Below are positions 32,612-41,206 of a stretch of DNA of 64,000 nt, piece by piece (position 1 is the first letter of the stretch; every line of letters starts with the position of its first letter). The position numbers were made by a program, and so were the translations under genes. Under the pieces are notes generated by a model. It did no database searches. It saw nothing but the letters and a program-made list of their open reading frames with translations, and was not told the origin of the DNA. The DNA comes from Erwinia sorbitola (GTDB lineage Bacteria > Pseudomonadota > Gammaproteobacteria > Enterobacterales > Enterobacteriaceae), in contig NZ_CP046509.1 in assembly GCF_009738185.1 (NCBI RefSeq), positions 371,001 to 435,000 on the forward strand, given 5' to 3'.

Positions 32612-33334
32612 ATGTCTAATTCTCTTTTCTCCGGTGATACTGCGGATTCGGAGCTGCTTGAGCAGCGACCTTTTACGCCCGGTGATTTCGAAATATTAAA
32701 ATCCTACGAGGCTGTAGTTGATGGCCTTGCGATGCTGATCGGCTCGCACTGCGAGATCGTGCTGCACTCGCTCGAAGACCTGAAATGCTCTGCGGTGCGC
32801 ATTGCTAACGGTGAACATACCGGGCGGAAAATCGGTTCACCAATTACCGATCTTGCCCTGCGTATGTTGCATGATATGACCGGGGCTGACAGCAACGTCT
32901 CCAAAGCCTACTTTACCCGGGCGAAAAGTGGTGTACTGATGAAATCGGTGACCATTGCTATCCGCAATCGTGAACAGCGCGTGGTTGGCCTGCTGTGCAT
33001 CAATATGAACCTTGATGTGCCTTTCTCGCAGATTATGGCAACGTTTATGCCGCCAGAAACGCAGGAAGTCGCTTCCTCGGTTAACTTTGCCTCTTCGGTT
33101 GAAGACCTGGTAATGCAGACGCTTGAGTTCACTATTGAAGAAGTCAGCGCCGATCGTAACGTTTCAAACAATGCCAAGAATCGTCAGATTGTTCTCAATA
33201 TGTATGAGAAAGGTATTTTTGATATCAAAGACGCCATTAATCAGGTTGCGGATCGTCTCAATATTTCCAAACACACCGTGTATCTCTACATCCGCCAGTT
33301 TAAAAACGGTGATTTCCACGGACAGGATAAGTAA
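32612..33334 (+). CDS. yheO: YheO family DNA-binding regulator with PAS-like domain
   Basis: 240-residue protein, the same length as E. coli YheO. The N-terminal YheO/PAS-like domain (SYEAVVDGLAMLIGSHCEIVLHSL) is followed by a C-terminal helix-turn-helix (IKDAINQVADRLNISKHTVYLYIRQF, described by its ends). Its targets are not established. The stop codon overlaps the tusD start (TAATG), so it heads the yheO-tusDCB unit. Confidence 0.94.
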   Translation: MSNSLFSGDTADSELLEQRPFTPGDFEILKSYEAVVDGLAMLIGSHCEIVLHSLEDLKCSAVRIANGEHTGRKIGSPITDLALRMLHDMTGADSNVSKAYFTRAKSGVLMKSVTIAIRNREQRVVGLLCINMNLDVPFSQIMATFMPPETQEVASSVNFASSVEDLVMQTLEFTIEEVSADRNVSNNAKNRQIVLNMYEKGIFDIKDAINQVADRLNISKHTVYLYIRQFKNGDFHGQDK

Positions 33335-33720
33335 TGCGTTTCTGCCTGATGGTCACCGGCCCGGCATACGGCACACAGCAGGCGAGTAGTGCCTGGCTGT
33401 TTGCTAATGCGCTGTTGGAGCAGGGGCACGTGCTGGATAGCGTGTTCTTCTATCGGGAAGGGGTGCTGAATGCCAGCCTGCTTAATGCGCCTGCCAGTGA
33501 TGAATTTGATCTCACCCGCAGCTGGCAAAGTTTGCAGCAAAAACAAGGTGTGACGCTGAATATCTGCGTGGCTGCCGCTTTGCGTCGTGGCATTACCGAT
33601 CGGCAGGAAGCTGAGAGTCTGGGACTACCGGTAGCTAATCTGGCTGATGGTTTTCAGCTATCAGGCTTAGGGGCGCTGGCTGAAGCTGCGTTAACCTGCG
33701 ACCGGCTGGTACAGTTCTGA
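33334..33720 (+). CDS. tusD: sulfurtransferase subunit TusD
   Basis: Subunit of the TusBCD complex that relays sulfur from TusA to TusE and MnmA for 2-thiouridine in tRNA. 128 residues as in E. coli; the sulfur-carrying Cys78 is present in LNICVAAALRRG. Overlaps yheO and tusC by one base each. Confidence 0.96.
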   Translation: MRFCLMVTGPAYGTQQASSAWLFANALLEQGHVLDSVFFYREGVLNASLLNAPASDEFDLTRSWQSLQQKQGVTLNICVAAALRRGITDRQEAESLGLPVANLADGFQLSGLGALAEAALTCDRLVQF

Positions 33721-34079
33721 TGGCCCGCATAGCATTTATTTTTACCCAGGGACCGCATGGCTCCAGCGCTGGCCGCGAAGGGCTGGATGCGGTTCTGGCT
33801 ACGTCTGCACTCAGCGACGAAATTGCGCTGTTCTTTGTCAGTGATGGTGTGCTGCAACTAACAAAAGATCAGCAGCCGCAGCAGATCCTGGCGCGTAATT
33901 ACATTGCGACCTTTGGCGTGTTGCCGTTGTATGATGTTGAGCGCTGCTATCTCTGTGCCGCAGCGCTGGCAGAACGCGGCATTGACCTGACTGCTCCAAG
34001 GGTTCTGGCGGCTGAAGTACTGGCACCGGAGGCCCTGCGTGCGCTGTTGAATCATTACGACCGGGTGATGACCTTCTGA
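33720..34079 (+). CDS. tusC: sulfurtransferase subunit TusC
   Basis: DsrF-like subunit of the TusBCD sulfur relay complex, 119 residues, the E. coli length. ARIAFIFTQGPHGSSAGREGLDAVLA is the typical N terminus. Its ATG overlaps the tusD stop (TGATG). Confidence 0.95.
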   Translation: MARIAFIFTQGPHGSSAGREGLDAVLATSALSDEIALFFVSDGVLQLTKDQQPQQILARNYIATFGVLPLYDVERCYLCAAALAERGIDLTAPRVLAAEVLAPEALRALLNHYDRVMTF

Positions 34080-34086
34080 GGAACCC

Positions 34087-34374
34087 ATGCTGCATACTCT
34101 GATGACCTCACCTTTTCGCATTGACCTGTCTGCTATGCTGCGCTTGCTGGCAGAGGGCGATGACGTTTTACTGCTTCAGGACGGAGTTATCGCCGCAATT
34201 GATGGAAGTTCAGCACTTGAAGCGCTGCTGAATGCCCCCATCTCGGTGTATGTGCTTAAGGAAGATCTTGAAGCCCGAGGGCTGGTTGCTCAAATTTCGT
34301 CCAGCGTGACAACGGTAAGCTATACTGGTTTTGTTACGCTGGCGGTCAAACATCCGCAACAAATGACCTGGTAA
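34087..34374 (+). CDS. tusB: sulfurtransferase subunit TusB
   Basis: DsrH-like subunit of the TusBCD complex, 95 residues as in E. coli. The segment LLAEGDDVLLLQDGVIAAI is conserved. It begins seven bases after tusC with TGAGGAA as ribosome-binding site. The str promoter lies 22 bp after its stop codon. Confidence 0.94.
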   Translation: MLHTLMTSPFRIDLSAMLRLLAEGDDVLLLQDGVIAAIDGSSALEALLNAPISVYVLKEDLEARGLVAQISSSVTTVSYTGFVTLAVKHPQQMTW

Positions 34375-34396
34375 GTACGGTAATCCTGGTTATTTC

Positions 34397-34425
34397 TTGA
34401 CTCTTTTTCAGACCAGCCCTAAAAT
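34397..34425 (+). promoter_or_regulatory. str operon promoter
   Basis: TTGACT (34397-34402) and TAAAAT (34420-34425) with 17-bp spacing, followed by a GC-rich segment with GCGGCCTCG near the start of transcription, as expected for a growth-rate regulated promoter. Confidence 0.85.
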
Positions 34426-34500
34426 TCTGCGGCCTCGTGATTCCGCGAGGCGGTTTATTACGTGTTTACGAAGCAAAAGCTAAATCCCAGGAGCTATTTA

Positions 34501-34875
34501 ATGGCAACAGTTAACCAGCTGGTTCGCAAACCACGCGTACGCAAAGTTGCAAAGAGCAACGTGCCTGCGCTGGAAGCCTGCCCGCAGAAACGTGGTGTAT
34601 GTACTCGTGTATATACCACTACCCCTAAAAAACCGAACTCCGCACTGCGTAAAGTATGTCGTGTTCGCTTGACCAACGGTTTTGAAGTTTCTTCTTACAT
34701 CGGTGGTGAAGGCCATAACCTGCAGGAACACTCCGTGATCCTGATCCGTGGCGGTCGTGTAAAAGACTTGCCAGGTGTGCGTTACCACACCGTTCGTGGC
34801 GCGCTGGACTGCTCAGGTGTTAAAGACCGTAAGCAGGCTCGCTCCAAATACGGCGTGAAGAAGCCAAAGGCTTAA
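34501..34875 (+). CDS. rpsL: 30S ribosomal protein S12
   Basis: Decoding-centre protein of the small subunit, 124 residues. Lys43 (TPKKPNS) and Lys88 (GRVKDLPGVRYH), which are Lys42 and Lys87 in mature numbering, are the unaltered residues, so no classical streptomycin resistance change is present. ATG 34501 has CAGGAG upstream. First gene of rpsL-rpsG-fusA-tufA. Confidence 0.99.
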   Translation: MATVNQLVRKPRVRKVAKSNVPALEACPQKRGVCTRVYTTTPKKPNSALRKVCRVRLTNGFEVSSYIGGEGHNLQEHSVILIRGGRVKDLPGVRYHTVRGALDCSGVKDRKQARSKYGVKKPKA

Positions 34876-34971
34876 TGGTTCTCCGTTAAGTAAGGCCAAA
34901 CGTTTTATCTTAAATGTCATAATAAACTCGTAGAGTTTTGGACAATCCTGAATTAACAACGGAGTATTTCC
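34876..34971 (+). promoter_or_regulatory. rpsL-rpsG intercistronic region, S7 autoregulation site
   Basis: This 96-bp spacer reads almost like the E. coli one, including GTAGAGTTTTGG and AACAACGGAG before the rpsG start. In E. coli ribosomal protein S7 binds here on the mRNA and represses rpsG translation. Confidence 0.75.
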
Positions 34972-35442
34972 ATGCCACGTCGTCGCGTCATTGGTCAGCG
35001 TAAAATCCTGCCGGATCCTAAGTTCGGATCAGAGCTGCTGGCTAAATTTGTAAATATCCTGATGGTAGATGGTAAAAAATCTACTGCTGAAGCTATCGTT
35101 TATAACGCGCTGGAAACCCTGGCACAGCGTTCTGGTAAAAACGAGCTGGAAGCTTTCGAAGTAGCCCTGGACAACGTCCGCCCAACCGTGGAAGTTAAAT
35201 CCCGTCGCGTTGGTGGTTCTACTTATCAGGTACCAGTTGAAGTCCGTCCGGTTCGTCGTAATGCTCTGGCAATGCGTTGGATCGTTGAAGCTGCTCGTAA
35301 ACGCGGTGATAAATCTATGGCTCTGCGCCTGGCGAACGAACTTTCTGATGCTGCAGAAAACAAAGGTACTGCAGTGAAGAAACGTGAAGACGTTCACCGT
35401 ATGGCCGAAGCCAACAAGGCGTTCGCTCACTACCGCTGGTAA
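34972..35442 (+). CDS. rpsG: 30S ribosomal protein S7
   Basis: Primary assembly protein of the 30S head and contact of mRNA and tRNA at the exit site; also the autoregulator of the str operon. 156 residues, ending FAHYRW, so it is the short form without the C-terminal extension of E. coli K-12. ACGGAG precedes the ATG. Confidence 0.99.
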   Translation: MPRRRVIGQRKILPDPKFGSELLAKFVNILMVDGKKSTAEAIVYNALETLAQRSGKNELEAFEVALDNVRPTVEVKSRRVGGSTYQVPVEVRPVRRNALAMRWIVEAARKRGDKSMALRLANELSDAAENKGTAVKKREDVHRMAEANKAFAHYRW

Positions 35443-35463
35443 CAGCCTCGTAGTTGTTATTAA

Positions 35464-35502
35464 CCCAGCGGGCGTCTCAGTGACTCACCTGCTGGGCTTT
35501 TT
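35464..35502 (+). terminator. terminator-like hairpin between rpsG and fusA
   Basis: CCCAGC and GCTGGG arms about 22 nt apart, followed directly by CTTTTTT. It lies in the 93-bp rpsG-fusA spacer. Since fusA and tufA need high expression, it is more likely a partial attenuator or mRNA end-protecting hairpin than a full stop. Confidence 0.55.
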
Positions 35503-35535
35503 TAACTTAGAACGTCTAAGAAACAGAGGAATCAA

Positions 35536-37650
35536 ATGGCTCGTAAAACACCCATTGAGCGCTACCGTAACATTGGCATCAGCGCACACATCGACGCCGG
35601 TAAAACGACCACTACCGAACGTGTTCTGTTCTACACCGGTGTAAACCACAAGATCGGTGAAGTACATGACGGCGCAGCCACCATGGACTGGATGGAGCAG
35701 GAACAGGAACGTGGTATTACCATCACTTCCGCTGCTACCACCTGTTTCTGGTCTGGTATGGCTAAACAGTTTGAGCCACACCATGTAAACATCATCGACA
35801 CCCCGGGACACGTTGACTTCACCATCGAAGTTGAGCGTTCTATGCGTGTGCTTGATGGCGCAGTAATGGTTTACTGTGCGGTTGGTGGCGTTCAGCCACA
35901 GTCTGAAACCGTATGGCGCCAGGCTAACAAATATAAAGTTCCACGCATCGCGTTCGTTAACAAAATGGACCGCATGGGTGCTAACTTCCTGAAAGTTGTT
36001 GAGCAGATGAAAGCGCGTCTGGGTGCAAACCCGGTGCCATTGCAGCTGGCCATCGGCGCAGAAGAGAAATTCACTGGTGTTGTTGACCTGGTGAAAATGA
36101 AAGCTATCAACTGGAACGACGCCGATCAGGGCGTTACCTTCGTTTACGAAGATATCCCAGCTGATATGCAGGAACTGGCCGAAGAATGGCACGCGAAACT
36201 TGTTGAAGCCGCAGCTGAAGGTTCTGACGAGCTGATGGAGAAATTCTTTGGTGGCGAAGAGCTGACTGAAGAAGAGATCAAAGATTCTCTGCGTAAGCGC
36301 GTTCTGAAAAATGAAATCATTCTGGTCACCTGTGGTTCTGCATTTAAGAACAAAGGTGTTCAGGCGATGCTGGATGCGGTTGTTGAATATCTGCCAGCTC
36401 CGACTGACGTTACCGCTATTAACGGTATGTTAGACGATGGTAAAGATACGCCGGCTGTTCGTCACTCAGACGACAAAGAGCCGTTTGCTGCTCTGGCGTT
36501 CAAAATCGCTACCGACCCATTCGTGGGTAACCTGACCTTCTTCCGCGTCTACTCTGGCGTTGTGAACTCAGGTGATACCGTGTTTAACCCGGTTAAATCT
36601 GCTCGTGAGCGTCTGGGCCGTATCGTACAGATGCACGCCAACAAGCGTGAAGAGATCAAAGAAGTTCGTGCAGGCGACATCGCTGCTGCTATCGGTCTGA
36701 AAGACGTGACTACTGGTGACACCCTGTGTGACCCGGACAACGTTATCATTCTGGAGCGCATGGAGTTCCCAGAGCCGGTAATCTCTATCGCTGTTGAACC
36801 AAAAACCAAAGCTGACCAGGAAAAAATGGGTCTGGCTCTGGGTCGTCTGGCAAAAGAAGACCCATCATTCCGCGTATGGACTGATGAAGAAACTAACCAG
36901 ACTATCATCGCTGGTATGGGTGAGCTTCACCTGGACATCATCGTTGACCGCATGAAGCGTGAATTCAACGTTGAAGCGAACGTCGGTAAACCTCAGGTTG
37001 CTTACCGTGAAGCGATTCGCGCGAAAGTTACCGATATCGAAGGTAAACACGCCAAGCAGTCTGGTGGTCGTGGTCAGTACGGTCATGTCATCATCGACAT
37101 GTACCCACTGGAGCCGGGCGTTAACCCTAAAGGTTACGAGTTCATCAATGACATCAAAGGCGGCGTGATTCCTGGTGAATACATTCCTGCGGTTGATAAA
37201 GGTATCCAGGAGCAGCTGAAGTCAGGCCCTCTGGCAGGTTACCCTGTTGTTGATCTGGGTGTTCGTCTGCACTTTGGTTCATACCATGATGTTGACTCCT
37301 CAGAGCTGGCGTTTAAATTGGCAGCTTCTATTGCGTTCAAAGACGGCTTTAAGAAAGCGAAGCCAGTACTGCTTGAACCAATCATGAAGGTTGAAGTTGA
37401 ATCTCCAGAAGAGAACACCGGTGATGTTATCGGTGACTTGAGCAGACGTCGTGGCCAGCTGAAAGGTCAGGAATCAAACGCTACTGGCGTTCAGATTCAC
37501 GCTGAAGTTCCGCTGTCTGAAATGTTTGGATACGCGACCCAGTTGCGTTCTCTGACTAAAGGCCGTGCTTCGTACTCCATGGAGTTCCTGAAGTATGATG
37601 ATGCGCCGAACAACGTCGCTCAGGCCGTAATTGAAGCTCGTAGCAAATAA
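35536..37650 (+). CDS. fusA: elongation factor G
   Basis: GTPase that drives translocation and, with RRF, ribosome recycling. 704 residues as in E. coli. G motifs are AHIDAGKTT (17-25), DTPGHVDF and NKMDRMG; the five-domain length is complete to EARSK. GAGGAA precedes the ATG. Confidence 0.99.
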   Translation: MARKTPIERYRNIGISAHIDAGKTTTTERVLFYTGVNHKIGEVHDGAATMDWMEQEQERGITITSAATTCFWSGMAKQFEPHHVNIIDTPGHVDFTIEVERSMRVLDGAVMVYCAVGGVQPQSETVWRQANKYKVPRIAFVNKMDRMGANFLKVVEQMKARLGANPVPLQLAIGAEEKFTGVVDLVKMKAINWNDADQGVTFVYEDIPADMQELAEEWHAKLVEAAAEGSDELMEKFFGGEELTEEEIKDSLRKRVLKNEIILVTCGSAFKNKGVQAMLDAVVEYLPAPTDVTAINGMLDDGKDTPAVRHSDDKEPFAALAFKIATDPFVGNLTFFRVYSGVVNSGDTVFNPVKSARERLGRIVQMHANKREEIKEVRAGDIAAAIGLKDVTTGDTLCDPDNVIILERMEFPEPVISIAVEPKTKADQEKMGLALGRLAKEDPSFRVWTDEETNQTIIAGMGELHLDIIVDRMKREFNVEANVGKPQVAYREAIRAKVTDIEGKHAKQSGGRGQYGHVIIDMYPLEPGVNPKGYEFINDIKGGVIPGEYIPAVDKGIQEQLKSGPLAGYPVVDLGVRLHFGSYHDVDSSELAFKLAASIAFKDGFKKAKPVLLEPIMKVEVESPEENTGDVIGDLSRRRGQLKGQESNATGVQIHAEVPLSEMFGYATQLRSLTKGRASYSMEFLKYDDAPNNVAQAVIEARSK

Positions 37651-37673
37651 GCTACAGTTTAAATATTGATCAT

Positions 37674-37699
37674 ATGCTCTCACCAAAGGGTGAGAGCAT
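37674..37699 (+). repeat. perfect inverted repeat between fusA and tufA
   Basis: Eleven-base arms ATGCTCTCACC and GGTGAGAGCAT with a four-base AAAG loop and no T tract. It may stabilise or process the mRNA between the two genes, just upstream of the tufA ribosome-binding site. Confidence 0.8.
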
Positions 37700-37718
37700 T
37701 AAAGTAAGGAATATCGTC

Positions 37719-38903
37719 GTGGCTAAAGAGAAATTTGAACGTTCCAAACCGCACGTCAACGTAGGTACTATCGGCCACGTTGACCACGGTAAAACTACCC
37801 TGACTGCTGCTATCACCACCGTTCTGGCTAAAACCTACGGCGGTTCTGCTCGTGCATTCGACCAGATCGATAACGCACCAGAAGAAAAAGCACGTGGTAT
37901 CACCATCAACACTTCCCACGTTGAATATGACACCCCAACTCGCCACTATGCGCACGTTGACTGCCCAGGCCACGCCGACTATGTGAAAAACATGATCACC
38001 GGTGCTGCCCAGATGGACGGCGCGATCCTGGTTGTTGCTGCAACTGACGGCCCAATGCCTCAGACCCGTGAGCACATCCTGCTGGGTCGCCAGGTTGGCG
38101 TTCCGTTCATGATCGTATTCATGAACAAATGCGACATGGTTGATGACGAAGAGCTGCTGGAACTGGTTGAAATGGAAGTGCGTGAGCTGCTGTCTGCTTA
38201 CGATTTCCCTGGCGACGACATCCCGGTTGTTCGTGGTTCTGCACTGAAAGCGCTGCAGGGCGACGCTGAGTGGGAAGCTAAAATCATCGAACTGGCTGGT
38301 CACCTGGATAACTACATCCCAGAACCAGAGCGTGCGATTGATAAGCCATTCCTGCTGCCAATCGAAGACGTATTCTCTATCTCCGGTCGTGGTACCGTTG
38401 TTACCGGTCGTGTAGAGCGCGGTATCATCAAAGTTGGTGAAGAAGTTGAAATCGTTGGTATCAAAGATACCGTGAAATCTACTTGTACCGGCGTTGAAAT
38501 GTTCCGTAAGCTGCTGGACGAAGGCCGTGCGGGTGAGAACTGTGGTATCCTGCTGCGCGGTGTTAAGCGTGAAGATATCCAGCGTGGTCAGGTTCTGGCT
38601 AAGCCAGGCTCAATCAAGCCACACACCAAGTTCGAATCTGAAGTGTACATCCTGTCCAAGGATGAAGGCGGCCGTCATACTCCGTTCTTCAAAGGCTACC
38701 GTCCACAGTTCTACTTCCGTACAACTGACGTGACCGGTACCATCGAACTGCCAGAAGGCGTTGAGATGGTAATGCCAGGCGACAACATTCAGATGGTTGT
38801 TACCCTGATCCACCCAATCGCAATGGACGATGGTCTGCGTTTCGCAATTCGCGAAGGCGGCCGTACCGTTGGTGCAGGTGTTGTTGCTAAAGTTATCTCT
38901 TAA
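37719..38903 (+). CDS. tufA: elongation factor Tu
   Basis: Delivers aminoacyl-tRNA to the ribosome as a GTP complex. 394 residues. I start at GTG 37719 (VAKEKFERSKPHVNVG), with TAAGGA eight bases upstream, as for E. coli tuf; the ATG at 37674 lies in the hairpin. G motifs are GHVDHGKTT, DCPGHADY and NKCDMVD. Last gene of the str operon here; bfd and bfr do not follow as they do in E. coli. Confidence 0.99.
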   Translation: MAKEKFERSKPHVNVGTIGHVDHGKTTLTAAITTVLAKTYGGSARAFDQIDNAPEEKARGITINTSHVEYDTPTRHYAHVDCPGHADYVKNMITGAAQMDGAILVVAATDGPMPQTREHILLGRQVGVPFMIVFMNKCDMVDDEELLELVEMEVRELLSAYDFPGDDIPVVRGSALKALQGDAEWEAKIIELAGHLDNYIPEPERAIDKPFLLPIEDVFSISGRGTVVTGRVERGIIKVGEEVEIVGIKDTVKSTCTGVEMFRKLLDEGRAGENCGILLRGVKREDIQRGQVLAKPGSIKPHTKFESEVYILSKDEGGRHTPFFKGYRPQFYFRTTDVTGTIELPEGVEMVMPGDNIQMVVTLIHPIAMDDGLRFAIREGGRTVGAGVVAKVIS

Positions 38904-38951
38904 TTGTAGATACTTGTCTGGCGGGGTTCGCTCTGCCAGAGCAATGAAAAG

Positions 38952-38975
38952 AGAGCGCTTCGGCGCTCTTTTTTT
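38952..38975 (+). terminator. intrinsic terminator of the str operon
   Basis: AGAGCGC and GCGCTCT arms with a TTCG tetraloop and a run of T. Confidence 0.95.
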
Positions 38976-39092
38976 ATCTCTTTTTCACAGGGTTTGATAG
39001 TAATACAGCCAATTCCTACAGTTGTTTGACCATCAAATAACAGAATAGCGCCCACAATCGCGCATTCCTTTCTGACAAAACTCACATGATGG

Positions 39093-39120
39093 TTGCTTTA
39101 CCTCCATATGTACGTATAAT
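39093..39120 (+). promoter_or_regulatory. S10 operon promoter
   Basis: TTGCTT (39093-39098) and a perfect TATAAT (39115-39120), 16 bp apart. The transcript would start near 39127. The 100 bases before it (from 38980) hold no gene. Confidence 0.85.
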
Positions 39121-39126
39121 ACGCGG

Positions 39127-39300
39127 GCCTGCCAATATGGTCTGGCGCGATTCAATATGAGTCGCAGACAAGTACGAAAGTGCCTGTCAACAATACTCGC
39201 GATATGCGGGTTATGTGCTCAACGATTACACTCCTCCATCAATCGTAATGGATGTGAGTAGTAATTCTTTTCGTTTATAAATAATTGGAGCTCTGGTCTC
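39127..39300 (+). ncRNA. S10 operon leader, L4 regulatory element
   Basis: About 174 nt of untranslated leader with several inverted repeats, including ATTACACTCCTCCATC opposing GGATGTGAGTAGTAAT just before a T-rich segment (39257-39270). This size and arrangement match the E. coli leader in which ribosomal protein L4 causes premature termination and represses translation. Boundaries are estimated from the promoter. Confidence 0.75.
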
Positions 39301-39612
39301 ATGCAGAACCAAAGAATCCGTATCCGTCTTAAAGCGTTTGATCATCGTCTGATCGATCAATCAACTGCGGAAATCGTAGAGACTGCCAAGCGCACTGGTG
39401 CGCAGGTACGTGGTCCTATCCCGCTGCCGACCCGCAAAGAGCGCTTTACCGTTCTGATCTCTCCGCACGTCAACAAAGACGCGCGCGATCAGTATGAAAT
39501 TCGCACTCACAAGCGTCTGGTTGACATCGTTGAGCCAACTGAAAAAACGGTTGATGCTCTGATGCGTCTGGATCTGGCTGCAGGTGTTGACGTGCAGATC
39601 AGCCTGGGTTAA
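39301..39612 (+). CDS. rpsJ: 30S ribosomal protein S10
   Basis: Small-subunit protein of 103 residues, identical in length to E. coli; as NusE it also pairs with NusB at boxA in antitermination, for example on rRNA transcripts such as the one at the right edge of this window. First gene of the S10 operon; TTGGAG is the ribosome-binding site. Confidence 0.99.
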
Positions 39613-39644
39613 TCAGGTCATTGAGCGATTGAGAGGTTGAAACA

Positions 39645-40274
39645 ATGATTGGTTTAGTCGGTAAAAAAGTGGGTATGACCCGTATCTTCACAGAAGACGG
39701 CGTTTCTATCCCAGTAACCGTGATCGAAATTGAAGCAAACCGCGTTACTCAGGTCAAAGGCCTGGAAAACGACGGTTACACTGCTATCCAGGTAACTACC
39801 GGTGCTAAAAAAGCAAACCGTGTAACTAAGCCTGAAGCAGGTCATTTTGCTAAAGCTGGCGTTGAAGCTGGCCGTGGTCTGTGGGAATTCCGCACTGTTG
39901 AAGGCGCAGAGTTCACTGTAGGTCAGAGCATTAATGTTGACATTTTCGCTGACGTGAAAAAAGTTGACGTGACTGGAACATCTAAAGGTAAAGGTTTTGC
40001 CGGTACTGTAAAGCGCTGGAACTTCCGTACTCAGGATGCTACTCACGGTAACTCCTTGTCACACCGCGTACCGGGTTCTATCGGTCAGAACCAGACTCCG
40101 GGCAAAGTGTTCAAAGGCAAGAAAATGGCAGGCCAGATGGGCAACGAGCGTGTAACAGTTCAGAGTCTGGACGTTGTACGTGTTGACGCTGAGCGCAACC
40201 TGCTGCTGGTTAAAGGTGCAGTACCCGGTGCTACCGGTTGCGACCTTATCGTTAAACCAGCTGTGAAGGCGTAA
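39645..40274 (+). CDS. rplC: 50S ribosomal protein L3
   Basis: Early-assembly protein that binds near the 3' end of 23S rRNA; 209 residues. MIGLVGKKVGMTRIF at the start and the loop with GNSLSHRVPGSIGQNQTPG (the region reaching toward the peptidyl transferase centre, with the methylated Gln of E. coli) are present. Confidence 0.99.
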   Translation: MIGLVGKKVGMTRIFTEDGVSIPVTVIEIEANRVTQVKGLENDGYTAIQVTTGAKKANRVTKPEAGHFAKAGVEAGRGLWEFRTVEGAEFTVGQSINVDIFADVKKVDVTGTSKGKGFAGTVKRWNFRTQDATHGNSLSHRVPGSIGQNQTPGKVFKGKKMAGQMGNERVTVQSLDVVRVDAERNLLLVKGAVPGATGCDLIVKPAVKA

Positions 40275-40284
40275 GGGGATAGCA

Positions 40285-40890
40285 ATGGAATTAGTATTGA
40301 AAGACGCGCAAAGCGCGCTGACTGTTTCCGAAACTACCTTCGGTCGTGATTTCAACGAAGCGCTGGTACACCAGGTTGTTGTTGCTTATGCAGCAGGTGC
40401 TCGTCAGGGTACTCGTGCTCAGAAGACTCGTGCTGAAGTAACTGGTTCCGGCAAAAAGCCATGGCGCCAGAAAGGTACCGGCCGTGCGCGTGCAGGTTCT
40501 GTAAAGAGCCCAATCTGGCGTTCAGGTGGTGTGACCTTTGCTGCAAAGCCACAGGACCACAGTCAAAAAGTTAACAAAAAGATGTACCGCGGCGCGCTGA
40601 AAAGCATCCTGTCCGAACTGGTACGTCAAGATCGTCTGATCGTTGTCGAGCAGTTCTCTCTGGAAGCTCCTAAAACGAAGCTGCTGGTAGAAAAACTGAA
40701 AGACATGGCTCTGGAAGACGTGCTGATCATCACTGGCGAACTGGAAGAGAATCTGTTCCTGGCCGCACGTAACCTGCATAAGGTTGACGTACGTGATGCA
40801 GCTGGTATTGATCCAGTAAGCCTGATCGCCTTCGACAAAGTCGTTATGACTGCTGACGCAGTTAAGCAAGTTGAGGAGATGCTGGCATGA
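40285..40890 (+). CDS. rplD: 50S ribosomal protein L4
   Basis: Binds 23S rRNA and lines the exit tunnel with its extended loop (KKPWRQKGTGRARAGS region); also the repressor of its own operon through the S10 leader. 201 residues. Overlaps rplW by four bases. Confidence 0.99.
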   Translation: MELVLKDAQSALTVSETTFGRDFNEALVHQVVVAYAAGARQGTRAQKTRAEVTGSGKKPWRQKGTGRARAGSVKSPIWRSGGVTFAAKPQDHSQKVNKKMYRGALKSILSELVRQDRLIVVEQFSLEAPKTKLLVEKLKDMALEDVLIITGELEENLFLAARNLHKVDVRDAAGIDPVSLIAFDKVVMTADAVKQVEEMLA

Positions 40891-41189
40891 TCCGTGAAGA
40901 ACGTCTGCTGAAAGTACTGCGCGCGCCGCACGTATCTGAAAAAGCATCTGCTGCGATGGAAAAAACTAATACCATCGTTCTCAAAGTTGCGAAAGACGCG
41001 ACCAAAGCAGAAATCAAAGCCGCTGTACAGAAACTTTTCGAAGTAGAAGTTGAAGTCGTGAACACTTTGCTGGTTAAAGGCAAAACTAAGCGTTCTGGAC
41101 AGCGTATTGGTCGTCGTAGCGACTGGAAAAAAGCTTACGTCACCCTGAAAGAAGGCCAGAATCTGGACTTCGCAGGCGGCGCTGAGTAA
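40887..41189 (+). CDS. rplW: 50S ribosomal protein L23
   Basis: Located at the tunnel exit, where it docks trigger factor and SRP; 100 residues as in E. coli. The ATG overlaps the rplD stop codon (ATGA). Confidence 0.99.
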   Translation: MIREERLLKVLRAPHVSEKASAAMEKTNTIVLKVAKDATKAEIKAAVQKLFEVEVEVVNTLLVKGKTKRSGQRIGRRSDWKKAYVTLKEGQNLDFAGGAE

Positions 41190-41206
41190 GTCGGAGGAGA
41201 AGAACA

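Noticed and set aside
35485..36192. 235-codon open frame opposite the start of fusA
   Set aside because: Antisense shadow, again due to codon bias in a highly expressed gene.
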